A stretch of 64,000 nt of DNA from Parvimonas sp015257355 (lineage in GTDB: Bacteria; Bacillota; Clostridia; Tissierellales; Peptoniphilaceae), in assembly GCF_050262165.1 (NCBI RefSeq), contig NZ_CP189844.1; one strand, written 5' to 3'. Below are positions 25,584 through 34,622 of this stretch, one piece after another. The number at the start of each line of letters is the position of its first letter. Position 1 is the first letter of the stretch. The notes under the pieces were generated by a model. It saw nothing but the letters and a program-made list of their open reading frames with translations. It did no database searches and had not been told where the DNA came from. The position numbers were made by a program, and so were the translations under genes.

Positions 25584-27011
25584 ATGAGTTTAAAGACAAT
25601 AATAGGACTTGAAATTCACGTTGAATTACAAACTGATACAAAAATGTTCTGTGGTTGTAAAAATGAATATGGTTGTCCTCCAAATACTAATGTATGTCCT
25701 ACATGTTTAGGTCATCCTGGAACTCTTCCAAGAATAAATAAAAGAGCTATTGAATATGCAATTATGGCTGGAAATGCGTTTAATTGTGAAATTTCTATGG
25801 ATATGAAAATGGATAGAAAAAAATATTTTTATCCAGACTTGGTTAAGGGTTATCAAATTACTCAAGAGAGAACTCCTATTTGTAAAAATGGATATATAGA
25901 AATTGATACTGAAAATGGAGTTAAAAAACTTAGATTACAAAGAATTCATATTGAAGAAGATACAGGAAAATCAATTCATAATGAAAGTGGTCATACTCTT
26001 ATGGACTATAATAGAGCTGGGGTTCCACTAATTGAAATTGTATCAGAACCTGATATGAATAGTCCTGAAGAAGCTATTGCGTTTTTAACAAATTTAAAAG
26101 AAACAATTAAGTATCTTGGAATTTCAGATGTTAAAATGGAAGAAGGATCTCTTCGTTGTGATGTAAACTTAAATGTTGTTGATGAAGAAAGTGGATTTAA
26201 AACAAAAATTACTGAAATTAAAAACTTAAACTCATTTAAGGCTGCACTTCGTGCTATGGAATATGAACAAAAAAGACATATAGAAAATATTAAGAATAAC
26301 GTAGTTGGTGAAAAGGAAACAAGACGTTGGGATGAATCAAAGTTAGAAACTATAATTATGCGTCATAAAGAAGAAGGAAATGATTATAGATTTAGTGTTG
26401 AGCCTGATATTCCATATATCAAACTTGAAAAAGATTTTGTTGAAAAAATTAAGGAAAGAATGCCAGAACTTCCAAAGAATAAGAAAAATAGATTTTTGAG
26501 TGAATACAAACTTTCAGAATATGATGCAAATGTATTAACTCAAAATAAATATTTATCTGAATATTTTGAAAAAGTCGTTCAAAAGGTTAATGATGCAACT
26601 TTAGTATCAAACTGGTTACTTTCTGATGTGTTAAGAAGAGTTAAAGATTTAGAAATTGAATTTGAAGAAATTCCATTAAATATTGAATCTTTTGCAAGTC
26701 TATTAAAATTAGTAAAAGAAAATAAAATTAATGCTAATGTTGGTAAAAAACTTCTTAGAGAATTATTTGAAGATGGAGATTTTGATCCACTAAAAGTTGT
26801 TGAAGAAAGAGGATTAATCCAAATTTCTGATGACAGTGCATTAATTGAGATAGTTGAAGAAGTTTTAAAGAATAATCCATCTTCAATAGAAGACTATAAG
26901 AACGGGAAAGATAGAGCTTTAGGATTCTTAATGGGACAATGTATGAAGGCTTCTAAAGGTAAGGGAAATCCTCAAAAATTCAATGAATTAATTTTAGAAA
27001 GGTTAGTTTAA
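25584..27011 (+). CDS. gatB: Amidotransferase subunit B
   Basis: 475 residues. It starts LKTIIGLEIHVELQT, as usual for GatB, and has the zinc-binding CGCKNEYGCPPNTNVCPTC stretch, the kinase-like core and the C-terminal YqeY/tail domain. It phosphorylates the acyl group on the tRNA and then amidates it. ATG at 25584 follows AAGGGGG. The next gene starts at its stop codon. Confidence 0.96.
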   Translation: MSLKTIIGLEIHVELQTDTKMFCGCKNEYGCPPNTNVCPTCLGHPGTLPRINKRAIEYAIMAGNAFNCEISMDMKMDRKKYFYPDLVKGYQITQERTPICKNGYIEIDTENGVKKLRLQRIHIEEDTGKSIHNESGHTLMDYNRAGVPLIEIVSEPDMNSPEEAIAFLTNLKETIKYLGISDVKMEEGSLRCDVNLNVVDEESGFKTKITEIKNLNSFKAALRAMEYEQKRHIENIKNNVVGEKETRRWDESKLETIIMRHKEEGNDYRFSVEPDIPYIKLEKDFVEKIKERMPELPKNKKNRFLSEYKLSEYDANVLTQNKYLSEYFEKVVQKVNDATLVSNWLLSDVLRRVKDLEIEFEEIPLNIESFASLLKLVKENKINANVGKKLLRELFEDGDFDPLKVVEERGLIQISDDSALIEIVEEVLKNNPSSIEDYKNGKDRALGFLMGQCMKASKGKGNPQKFNELILERLV

Positions 27012-27613
27012 TGAAAAAGGTTGCATTATCTACAGATAATAAGAATAAAATTAAAGAAATATTTGATATTTTAAATAAATACGATTTTGAAATAGTAACT
27101 AAAAGTGAATTAGGTGTTACTGAAGAATTTGAAGAAATTTATGATACACTTGAAGGAAACTCAAAACTTAAAGCGGAAAAGTTAAGAGAATACTGTTCAT
27201 ATGCTGTTTTAGCTGATGATACTGGACTTTTTGTAAATGCTTTAAATGGAGAGCCAGGAGTTCTATCTGCAAGATATGCTGGAGAGCATGGAGATAGTGA
27301 TGCAAATAGAAAAAAACTTTTAAAAAATCTTGAAGGTAAAACAGATAGAAGTGCATATTTTAAAACGGTAATGGTTTTTGTCGATGAAAATGGAAAAGAA
27401 TATGTTGCAAAGGGTATTCTAAAGGGTACTATTTCATTAGAAGAACGTGGAGAAAATGGCTTTGGATATGATAAGATTTTTGTTCCAGAAAATATGGACA
27501 AAACTTTGGCAGAAATTGCGCCTGAGGAAAAAAATAAATTTAGTCATAGAAAAAGAGCATTAGAAGATTTAAAAAATATTTTAGGTGATAAGTATGATAA
27601 TAGCAGTTGTTAG
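27011..27613 (+). CDS. rdgB: XTP/dITP diphosphatase (RdgB/HAM1 family)
   Basis: 200 residues. Conserved stretches are STDNKNKIKEI, the metal site DDTGLFVNALNGEPGVLSAR and GFGYDKIFVPE with SHRKRAL near the end. It removes inosine- and xanthosine-type nucleotides before they enter DNA. It overlaps the following gene by 20 bases. Confidence 0.93.
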   Translation: MKKVALSTDNKNKIKEIFDILNKYDFEIVTKSELGVTEEFEEIYDTLEGNSKLKAEKLREYCSYAVLADDTGLFVNALNGEPGVLSARYAGEHGDSDANRKKLLKNLEGKTDRSAYFKTVMVFVDENGKEYVAKGILKGTISLEERGENGFGYDKIFVPENMDKTLAEIAPEEKNKFSHRKRALEDLKNILGDKYDNSSC

Positions 27614-28064
27614 TGATACTCACGGAATTGTACTTCCAGTAGCATATAGCTTACAAAGAAACAAGGTTGATATAGTTCTACATCTTGGAGATAATGCTTC
27701 AGATGCGAAAAAAATTGAACAAATAACTGGAATGGAAATTTATGCCGTTGCTGGAAACTGTGATGAGAATTCAAAAGATGTACCAGAAGAATTAGTTTTA
27801 GAAATTAGAAGAAAGAAATTCTTTTTAACTCATGGTCATAATTATGATGTTGATAATGGTATTGATAAAATAGTTGAAAAAGCTAAAGAAGTCGGAGCAG
27901 ACTATGCTCTTTTTGGGCATACTCATGTGCATTTAAGAGAAAGAGTTGATGGAATAACTGTGTTGAATCCAGGTAGTACAACTCTTCCAAGAAAGGGAGA
28001 TACAAAAGGTTACTATATAGTAAACTTAATTGAAAAAAGTGTAAATAGAATAAACTTAAAATAA
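27594..28064 (+). CDS. YfcE/MJ0936-family metallophosphoesterase
   Basis: 156 residues with the full calcineurin-type motif set: SDTHG, HLGDNASD, GNCD, THGH and GHTHV. This family has phosphodiesterase activity on model substrates; the natural substrate is not known. Fusion to or pairing with rdgB is common in Firmicutes. ATG at 27594 has TTAGGTG upstream; a GTG at 27585 is less likely. Confidence 0.88.
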   Translation: MIIAVVSDTHGIVLPVAYSLQRNKVDIVLHLGDNASDAKKIEQITGMEIYAVAGNCDENSKDVPEELVLEIRRKKFFLTHGHNYDVDNGIDKIVEKAKEVGADYALFGHTHVHLRERVDGITVLNPGSTTLPRKGDTKGYYIVNLIEKSVNRINLK

Positions 28065-28112
28065 TCAGCTTAATAACCGATCAAATGGTCGGTTATTAGC
28101 TGATTTTTTCTA
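28062..28112 (+). terminator. Strong intrinsic terminator
   Basis: A long stem in which ATCAGCT and AATAACCGA pair with TCGGTTATT and AGCTGAT, followed by TTTTTT. Confidence 0.92.
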
Positions 28113-28123
28113 AGGAGTCATAA

Positions 28124-29155
28124 ATGAAAGTAAAAAAAATAGGAATAGTAAGTCTATCGAGCGGAATTTTAGGAGAAGATTTTGTCTCTCATGAAGTTAA
28201 AATTGGAATTGAAAGACTTAAAAAATATGGAATAGAAGTTGAATTTTTACCTAACTCAACAAAGGGGATTGAATTTTTAAAAAATAACCCAAAAGCAAGA
28301 GCAAAAGATTTAATAGATGCTTTTAAAGATGATTCGATTGATATGATTTTATGTGCAATAGGTGGAGACGATACTTATAGATTATTGCCTTATCTGTTTG
28401 AAAATAATGAATTAGAAATGGCAGTAAAGCAGAAAATATTTTTAGGTTTTTCGGACACAACAATGAATCATTTTATGCTTAACAAAGTAGGAATAAAAAC
28501 ATTCTATGGACAGGCCTTTCTCCCTGATGTCTGCGAATTGTCAAAAGAAATGCTACCATATTCAAAGCATTTTTTTGAAGAATTGATTAATAACGGAGAA
28601 ATTAAAGAAATTTATCCTAGTGATGTTTGGTATAATGAGAGAGAAGACTTTAGCGAAAAAGCTATAGGAATTTCTATGGAAGAGCATCATAATGATGGAT
28701 TTGAATTAATAAGAGGAAATGCAAAATTCGAAGGTAAAATATTGGGAGGATGTCTAGATTCTATATTTGATATTTTTGATAATTCAAGATATAAAGATAC
28801 GGTATATCTATGTCAAAAATATAATTTGTTTCCAAGTTTGGATGAGTGGAAGAATAAAATATTGCTACTAGAAACTAGCGAAGAAAGGCCTAAACCTGAG
28901 CTATTTAGAAAGATGATTCTTAAACTTGAAGAATATGGAATATTTGATGTTATTTCAGGTTTGATTATCGGAAAGCCACAAAATGAAGAGTATTATGAAG
29001 AGTATAAACAAATTCTTCTAGATGAAATAAAAAACAAAGATTTATCCATTGTATATAATATAAATGTGGGACACAGCACTCCAAGATGTATAATTCCATT
29101 TGGAGTAAATGCAAAAGTAGATATTGAAAGGCAAATTATAGAATTTAAAGAATAA
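28124..29155 (+). CDS. S66-family peptidase (LD-carboxypeptidase/MccF-like)
   Basis: 343 residues. The fold-typical elements are present: an N-terminal GIVSLSSGIL, the nucleophile region IGGDDTYRLLPYL, the catalytic Glu in LLLETSEE and His in NVGHSTPRC. At the usual Ser nucleophile position this protein appears to have Thr. Members cut LD bonds in peptidoglycan peptides or, in the MccF branch, inactivate microcin-type aminoacyl-nucleotides. The substrate here is unknown. It is closely followed by the gene at 29160. Confidence 0.8.
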   Translation: MKVKKIGIVSLSSGILGEDFVSHEVKIGIERLKKYGIEVEFLPNSTKGIEFLKNNPKARAKDLIDAFKDDSIDMILCAIGGDDTYRLLPYLFENNELEMAVKQKIFLGFSDTTMNHFMLNKVGIKTFYGQAFLPDVCELSKEMLPYSKHFFEELINNGEIKEIYPSDVWYNEREDFSEKAIGISMEEHHNDGFELIRGNAKFEGKILGGCLDSIFDIFDNSRYKDTVYLCQKYNLFPSLDEWKNKILLLETSEERPKPELFRKMILKLEEYGIFDVISGLIIGKPQNEEYYEEYKQILLDEIKNKDLSIVYNINVGHSTPRCIIPFGVNAKVDIERQIIEFKE

Positions 29156-29159
29156 ACAT

Positions 29160-29483
29160 ATGAGTAAAAATATAGAAAAGAAAAGAAATAGAGAGAAAAA
29201 AGTAATAACAGAAATGATAAGACTCTATTGCAAGAAAAATCACAAAAATGGAGAATTATGTGATGAATGTAAAGAAGTTTTAGAATATTCTCTGAAAAGG
29301 ATTGACCATTGTAGATATATGGAAACTAAAACTTTTTGTGCAAATTGTAAAACTCCATGCTATAGTCCACAAATGAAAGAAAAAATCAAAAAGATAATGA
29401 AATTTTCTGGTCCTAGAATGTTGATTTACCATCCAATATTGGTTGTTTATCATATTATAAGTGGAGCAAAAAAACAAAAATAA
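29160..29483 (+). CDS. Small Cys-rich protein of the nitrous oxide-stimulated promoter family
   Basis: A 107-residue basic protein with paired Cys motifs: KKNHKNGELCDEC, HCRYMETKTFCANCKTPCYSP. These suit a small zinc or iron site. It ends with a hydrophobic, basic tail (MLIYHPILVVYHII). I recognise the pattern of the so-called nitrous oxide-stimulated promoter family, whose real function is not established. It is in an operon with the S66 peptidase. Confidence 0.7.
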   Translation: MSKNIEKKRNREKKVITEMIRLYCKKNHKNGELCDECKEVLEYSLKRIDHCRYMETKTFCANCKTPCYSPQMKEKIKKIMKFSGPRMLIYHPILVVYHIISGAKKQK

Positions 29484-29932
29484 AAAAATTTTTTAAATAA
29501 AAGAAATTTATTGAATAAAATAAGCTGGAATACTGTCGTAAAAAGTTGAGTTTTTATTGAAATTTAAATATTTATTAACAGTGTTCTTTCTTATTTATCA
29601 CTGACATTAATTGATTTTCATAATATATTAAACATAGGAAAAATAACGTAAATTTTATGTTTTAGTCTATTAAAAATAATGTTTGTGAAAAAGATTTTTT
29701 ATAAAAAACACTTGAAATAAATAAAAAAAAGGTTTATAATAATCCTATGATTAAAATGGGGGAGAATTTTTGATTTTTTTTGAAAAAATTCAACTTTGTT
29801 TTATCGTAACATACAAAATGGTGTTTTAAATTGGTATTAATTATAAAATTTTTCTGTTGTAGTTGTAATAGTTATGAAAATGTTATTTTTAATTTAAATT
29901 TAAAGTATCGTTCAATATTAGGAGGTGATGAA
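29484..29932 (+). other. Intergenic region and long leader of the V-ATPase operon
   Basis: No gene found. It holds a good promoter at 29712-29740 and then a leader of about 185 bases. The leader has an AT-rich hairpin (GAATTTTT with AAAAAATTC, about 29763-29791). No terminator with a GC stem was seen for the preceding gene. Confidence 0.6.
29712..29740 (+). promoter_or_regulatory. Promoter of the V-ATPase operon
   Basis: TTGAAA, 17 bases, TATAAT (29735-29740). Confidence 0.8.
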
Positions 29933-30259
29933 ATGACTACTGATGCTATAAACAGAGTTAAAGAAGCAGAGATGAAAGCGAAATCTTTACTTGATGAAGC
30001 TAAACAACAAGCTATTGCTTTGAAGAAGAATTCAGAAAAAGAGTGTGAAAGCATTTCTGAAAAAGTTATTAGTGATGCTAATAAAAAAGCCGAAGAAATC
30101 AAGTTTAGCTTAATTAATGAGGGAGAAATGCTAGCAAAACCTGTTATTGAAAAAGCTAGGATTGACGTGGATCTCATTAAATCTGTTGACGACAAAAAGT
30201 TAGAATCTGTGGTTAATTCAATAGTAGAGAGGATTGTGAGTGTAAATGGCAATAGTTAA
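29933..30259 (+). CDS. ntpF: V-type ATPase subunit G (NtpF-like)
   Basis: A 108-residue, mostly helical, Lys/Glu/Ala-rich protein predicted to be a coiled coil (EAEMKAKSLLDEAKQQAIALK). This is the pattern of the peripheral stalk partner of subunit E. Its place ahead of the I subunit matches the Enterococcus ntpFIKECGABD order. GGAGGTGATG precedes the chosen ATG. It overlaps ntpI by 14 bases. Confidence 0.8.
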   Translation: MTTDAINRVKEAEMKAKSLLDEAKQQAIALKKNSEKECESISEKVISDANKKAEEIKFSLINEGEMLAKPVIEKARIDVDLIKSVDDKKLESVVNSIVERIVSVNGNS

Positions 30260-32189
30260 GATGAAGAAATTCACTTTGTTTGCTTTTGAAGCTGAGAGAA
30301 AGCGATTGCTAGAAGAACTTCAAAGATTTGGTTATGTAAACTTTTCGAAATCTGATCCTATTGAGGAATTTGATTATCTTAAAGATGTAGAAGTATCTAC
30401 AGTAGGTAATAACTATGTAGAAGAATCTACAAGAATAAAATGGATGATTGATTATGTAGGGAGATTCGTTGAGAAGGAAAAAGGTTTATCCGCTTTGAAG
30501 AAAGGTCCCGTAGTTTATACATTTAATGAACTTGAAAAAGAGGCTAATTCTTATGATTATATTCCAGATTTTAATGAATTGAGTGAGATTAGTAAAAAGA
30601 TTGATTCAAATAATCAAAAGATTACAGCCATAGACAATTCCATTAAAGAGATATCACCTTGGAAGTCTATTAAAGAACCTATTGAAGATTTGAATTCATT
30701 TAGGAAGTTAAAATTTATTATGGGATACTTACCAACAAAGAGTCTTGAAAAATTTAAAACTTCAATTGTTGATTTAAAATCAACATATTTTGAAGAAATA
30801 GATATCGTTGGTAGAAATTCATATTGTATTATTTTTACAAATCAGCTTGAAAAAGAAGCAGTTTATGAAAATTTAAGATTAAATGGTTTTTCTGAAGTTA
30901 ATCTTGAAATCAAAGGTGTAGTTTCTGAAGAAATTCAAAGACTAGAAGATGAAAAGAGAATCTTAGAAGAAGAAAATTCTAAGTTGACTGATGAAATTAA
31001 GAAATTTACAGTTAATCTTCAAAAGATGCAAAGCATTTATGAGTACTATCAAAATTTATCTCTTAGAAATACAGTGGTTTCAAATTTTAAAGCCACTGAT
31101 AAGCTAGATATTATCCAAGGATATATTCCTGCTGACAAAGAGAATAATTTTAAGGAGCTACTTGAAAAACTTTCAGCATCTAAGGTTTATTTAGAAATTG
31201 AAGATGCAAAAAAAGATGATCCGGATGTTCCAATCATCTTAAAGAATAATAAAATAGCATCACTTTTTGAATCAGTTACAAAAATGTATGCTCTTCCAAA
31301 ATATGATGAAGTCGATCCTACATTTATATTATCAATATTTTATTGGATATTCTTTGGAATGATGGTTGCAGACTTTGCTTATGGATTGATTTTATTTATT
31401 GGTTCAGGAATAGCATTAAAGACATTGAAGTTTAATGATTCGACAAAGAAATTTTTAAAATTTTTCTTCGCCCTTAGTTTTTCAACTATGATATGGGGAT
31501 TAATTTACGGTTCAGCTTTCGGTGATTTGATTACTTTACCAACTCAAATATTGGACTCTTCAAAAGACTTTATGACTGTTCTGATGTTATCTTTAGCATT
31601 TGGTGGAGTACATTTAGCTTTTGGATTAGGAATGAAAGCATATGTTTTAATAAAAAACGGTAATCCTATGGATGCATTCTACGATGTATTCCTTTGGTAC
31701 TTAACTTTAACAACTGTTATTTTAGTTATTGTTGGAAAGGTAATAACACTTCCAAGTATAGTAAATACAATAGCATTTTATGGAATGATAGTTGGTATGT
31801 TAGGAATCATTGCATTCGGAGCTAGAGATTCAAAAAGCATTGCCGGAAGAATAGCTGGTGGATTATATTCACTATATGGAATAACTTCATATATAGGTGA
31901 TTTTGTTTCATATTTAAGACTTATGGCTCTTGGACTTGCAGGTGGATTTATTGCTGTAGCGATTAATATTATCGTAAAAATGCTTGTAGGCGGAGGAATT
32001 GTAGGTATTATTTTTGGAGTAATAGTTTTCGTATTTGCTCAATTATTTAATATATTCTTAAGTTTCTTATCAGCTTATGTTCATACTTCAAGACTTATGT
32101 ATGTAGAATTTTTCAGTAAATTCTATGAAGGTGGCGGAAAAGCGTTCAAGAAATTTAGAAGTGAAAATAAATATATAGAAGTAAAATAA
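30246..32189 (+). CDS. ntpI: V-type ATPase subunit I (membrane stator)
   Basis: 647 residues. Residues 1 to about 340 are cytoplasmic and rich in coiled coil. The rest has about eight membrane helices, including the SYLRLMALGLAGGFIA segment that contains the conserved Arg which faces the rotor ring. It forms the ion half-channels together with NtpK. Confidence 0.93.
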   Translation: MAIVKMKKFTLFAFEAERKRLLEELQRFGYVNFSKSDPIEEFDYLKDVEVSTVGNNYVEESTRIKWMIDYVGRFVEKEKGLSALKKGPVVYTFNELEKEANSYDYIPDFNELSEISKKIDSNNQKITAIDNSIKEISPWKSIKEPIEDLNSFRKLKFIMGYLPTKSLEKFKTSIVDLKSTYFEEIDIVGRNSYCIIFTNQLEKEAVYENLRLNGFSEVNLEIKGVVSEEIQRLEDEKRILEEENSKLTDEIKKFTVNLQKMQSIYEYYQNLSLRNTVVSNFKATDKLDIIQGYIPADKENNFKELLEKLSASKVYLEIEDAKKDDPDVPIILKNNKIASLFESVTKMYALPKYDEVDPTFILSIFYWIFFGMMVADFAYGLILFIGSGIALKTLKFNDSTKKFLKFFFALSFSTMIWGLIYGSAFGDLITLPTQILDSSKDFMTVLMLSLAFGGVHLAFGLGMKAYVLIKNGNPMDAFYDVFLWYLTLTTVILVIVGKVITLPSIVNTIAFYGMIVGMLGIIAFGARDSKSIAGRIAGGLYSLYGITSYIGDFVSYLRLMALGLAGGFIAVAINIIVKMLVGGGIVGIIFGVIVFVFAQLFNIFLSFLSAYVHTSRLMYVEFFSKFYEGGGKAFKKFRSENKYIEVK

Positions 32190-32233
32190 TTCTAAAAAAA
32201 ATAAAAAAAAACAAACGAAAAGGAGATTTTGTT

Positions 32234-32719
32234 ATGAAAGATTTTATGGCTGTATTAGCAGAAAATGGTGGAGTTGTATTTGGTATATTAGGAGCAGCAC
32301 TAGCTGTATTATTAGCAGGTATTGGATCTGCAAGAGGTGTTCAAATGGCAGGGGAAGCTGCTGCAGGATTAGTTATTGATGAACCAGAAAAATTTGGTAA
32401 AGCAATGGTATTACAATTATTACCAGGTACACAAGGACTTTACGGATTTGTAATTGGACTTTTCATAATGTTTAAATTAAGAGTAGATATGAGCTTAGTT
32501 GAAGGTTTATACTATGTTATGGTTTCATTACCAGTTGGTATCGTTGGATTAAAATCAGCTTATTACCAAGCGAGAGTAGCTGTTGCAGGTATTAATATCT
32601 TAGCTAAAAACGAAGAACATCAAACAAAAGGTATTATCCTTGCAGTAATGGTTGAAACTTACGCAATCTTAGCATTTGCAATGTCATTCTTACTACTTTC
32701 AAGCGTTGCATTCAAATAA
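32234..32719 (+). CDS. ntpK: V-type ATPase subunit K (rotor ring, Na+-binding type)
   Basis: A 161-residue proteolipid with four helices (two fused hairpins). The Na+ ligands known from Enterococcus hirae NtpK are all present in context: LPGTQGLYGF (Thr, Gln), YYQARVAVAG (Gln) and the essential Glu in MVETYAILAF. I therefore infer Na+ coupling. It has a strong RBS (AAGGAG), fit for a subunit made in many copies. Confidence 0.94.
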   Translation: MKDFMAVLAENGGVVFGILGAALAVLLAGIGSARGVQMAGEAAAGLVIDEPEKFGKAMVLQLLPGTQGLYGFVIGLFIMFKLRVDMSLVEGLYYVMVSLPVGIVGLKSAYYQARVAVAGINILAKNEEHQTKGIILAVMVETYAILAFAMSFLLLSSVAFK

Positions 32720-32753
32720 AAAGCATTAAATAAAATAAAAGGGATGTGATTGA

Positions 32754-33305
32754 ATGTCTAATTTGGACAATATAATAGATGAAATCCTTCAAGATGCTAA
32801 AAATGAATCTGAAAAAATAGTAGAAGATGCTAAAAGTGATGTTGCAGATCTTGTTGGAAAAACAGAAAGTGAAGCTCAAAAAAAGGCTGACAAGATAGTT
32901 GAAAAAGCAAAAGTAGAGGGCGCACAATCTAAAGATAGAATAATCTCAAACTCAAGTTTAACAGCAAGAGATATGGTTTTGGTTGCAAAACAAGAAATGA
33001 TAAATAAAGTTTTTGAATTGACTAAAGAAAAATTAAAAACATTAAATCATGAAGATTATTTAAGTTTTGTAGAAAATTCTCTAAAGAAATTAGAAGTTAA
33101 AGAAGATAGTGAAATTATTCTTACAGAAAGCGAAAAGAAACTTGCAGGAGAAAAATTGTTTGGTATTAAGGTATCAGAAGATACTGTTGAAAGTGGATTT
33201 TCACTAAGAAATGGAAAAATAATTTTAAATAACGAATTTTCAAGTTTAATAGATTTAGTAAAGGAAGACTTGGAACAAGAAGTAGCAGAAAAGTTATTTA
33301 GTTAA
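32754..33305 (+). CDS. ntpE: V-type ATPase subunit E
   Basis: 183 residues. The N-terminal half is a long charged helix (QDAKNESEKIVEDAKSD) and the C-terminal half is the globular E domain (FSLRNGKIILNNEFSSLIDL). It forms the peripheral stalk with the product of ntpF. Confidence 0.9.
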   Translation: MSNLDNIIDEILQDAKNESEKIVEDAKSDVADLVGKTESEAQKKADKIVEKAKVEGAQSKDRIISNSSLTARDMVLVAKQEMINKVFELTKEKLKTLNHEDYLSFVENSLKKLEVKEDSEIILTESEKKLAGEKLFGIKVSEDTVESGFSLRNGKIILNNEFSSLIDLVKEDLEQEVAEKLFS

Positions 33306-33318
33306 TAGGAGGTGTATT

Positions 33319-34305
33319 ATGGATAGAGAAAATTTTATCCAATCAAGTGTTAGAATTCGTCATGCTGAGAAAAAACTCCTTACTAAACAACAACTTCAAA
33401 GACTTGCAGATGCAAAAAATCTTGAAGATGCAATTAAGTTGCTAAATGAAACTTCTTATTCAAGCGAACTTTCAAAACTAGATAGACCAGAGAATTATGA
33501 ACAGGTTTTATCAGAAGTTTTGAATAAGACATACAAAGAGGCAATGGAAATTTCTCCAGAGAAGTCCTTAGTTGAAATTCTTTCTTGTAAATATGATTAT
33601 CATAACTTAAAAGTTTTGGTAAAAGAAAATATTTTAAAAGAAAAATTTGACTCCATGTATTGTATGTTAGATGGAAATGAAATTGAAGCATTTAGAGAAT
33701 TAGCTTTAAAAAATGATGAGGGATTATCAAAAGATTTTAAGGAATGTTTAGATTTCTTTGAAACTACTAAAGATCCTCAAGACATTGATATCTTTATAGA
33801 TAAAAAATATTTTGAAAAAGTTTTAAGTTTAGCAGAAGGATTTAAACTTGAAATGATTACAGAATATTTTAAAGCTATGATTGATTTTATAAATCTTAGA
33901 ACTTTCATAAGATGTAGAAAACAAAATCAAGTAAAGGAAACTTTAGAAAAAGTTTTAATTAAAGGTGGAGATGTTGAAACTGATAAGATTTTAGATATGT
34001 TTTATGAAGATATAGAAATTTTACCTGTTAAGTTAAAAGCATATAAAATTGGTAGAGTTCTTTCTAAAATCGTTGAAGAGTATAAAAACACTAATTCTCT
34101 TAATAGTTTTGAAAAAAGTATGGATGACTATTTAGTTGAAATTGTAAGAAAAGCTAAATCCATCCATTATGGAGCAGAAGTTATTTTTAGTTTCCTTTTT
34201 GCTAAAGAATTGGAAATTAAGAATTTAAGACTTATTTTAGTAGGAAAAGTCAATGGATTATCTGCTGATTTTATTAAGGAAAGGTTGCGTGAAGTTTATG
34301 TATAA
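33319..34305 (+). CDS. ntpC: V-type ATPase subunit C (d-type, rotor cap)
   Basis: A 328-residue helical protein of the AC39/subunit d family. It begins with SVRIRHAEKKLLTKQQLQRL and has the LSCKYDYHNLKVLVKENI and FIRCRKQ segments. It links the central stalk to the K ring. AGGAGG precedes ATG, and the end overlaps the next gene by eight bases. Confidence 0.9.
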   Translation: MDRENFIQSSVRIRHAEKKLLTKQQLQRLADAKNLEDAIKLLNETSYSSELSKLDRPENYEQVLSEVLNKTYKEAMEISPEKSLVEILSCKYDYHNLKVLVKENILKEKFDSMYCMLDGNEIEAFRELALKNDEGLSKDFKECLDFFETTKDPQDIDIFIDKKYFEKVLSLAEGFKLEMITEYFKAMIDFINLRTFIRCRKQNQVKETLEKVLIKGGDVETDKILDMFYEDIEILPVKLKAYKIGRVLSKIVEEYKNTNSLNSFEKSMDDYLVEIVRKAKSIHYGAEVIFSFLFAKELEIKNLRLILVGKVNGLSADFIKERLREVYV

Positions 34306-34606
34306 GATAGCTGTAATTGGCGATAAGGATTCAGTTCTTGCCTTTAGAGCTCTTGGAGTTCATGTATTTACTGCAATCGAAGGTAATGAAGCCAGAAGAA
34401 TTATTGACAAACTAGCAAAAGAAGAATATGGAATTATTTTTGTTACTGAACAATTAGCACAAGAAATTCCAGAAACTATTCAAAGATATAACAATGAAGT
34501 TATTCCAGCAGTAATTTTAATACCTAGCAACAGAGGTAGTTTGAATATAGGCTTAGATAATATCAACAAGAATGTTGAAAAAGCTGTTGGATCAAATATA
34601 TTATAG
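34298..34606 (+). CDS. ntpG: V-type ATPase subunit F (NtpG)
   Basis: A 102-residue subunit of the central stalk. KIAVIGDKDSVLAFRALGV opens the Rossmann-like fold, as in other F subunits. ATG at 34298 lies in the end of ntpC; the longer frame from 34253 has no ribosome-binding site and adds non-family residues. Confidence 0.9.
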   Translation: MYKIAVIGDKDSVLAFRALGVHVFTAIEGNEARRIIDKLAKEEYGIIFVTEQLAQEIPETIQRYNNEVIPAVILIPSNRGSLNIGLDNINKNVEKAVGSNIL

Positions 34607-34622
34607 AAAGCGAGGGCTTATA

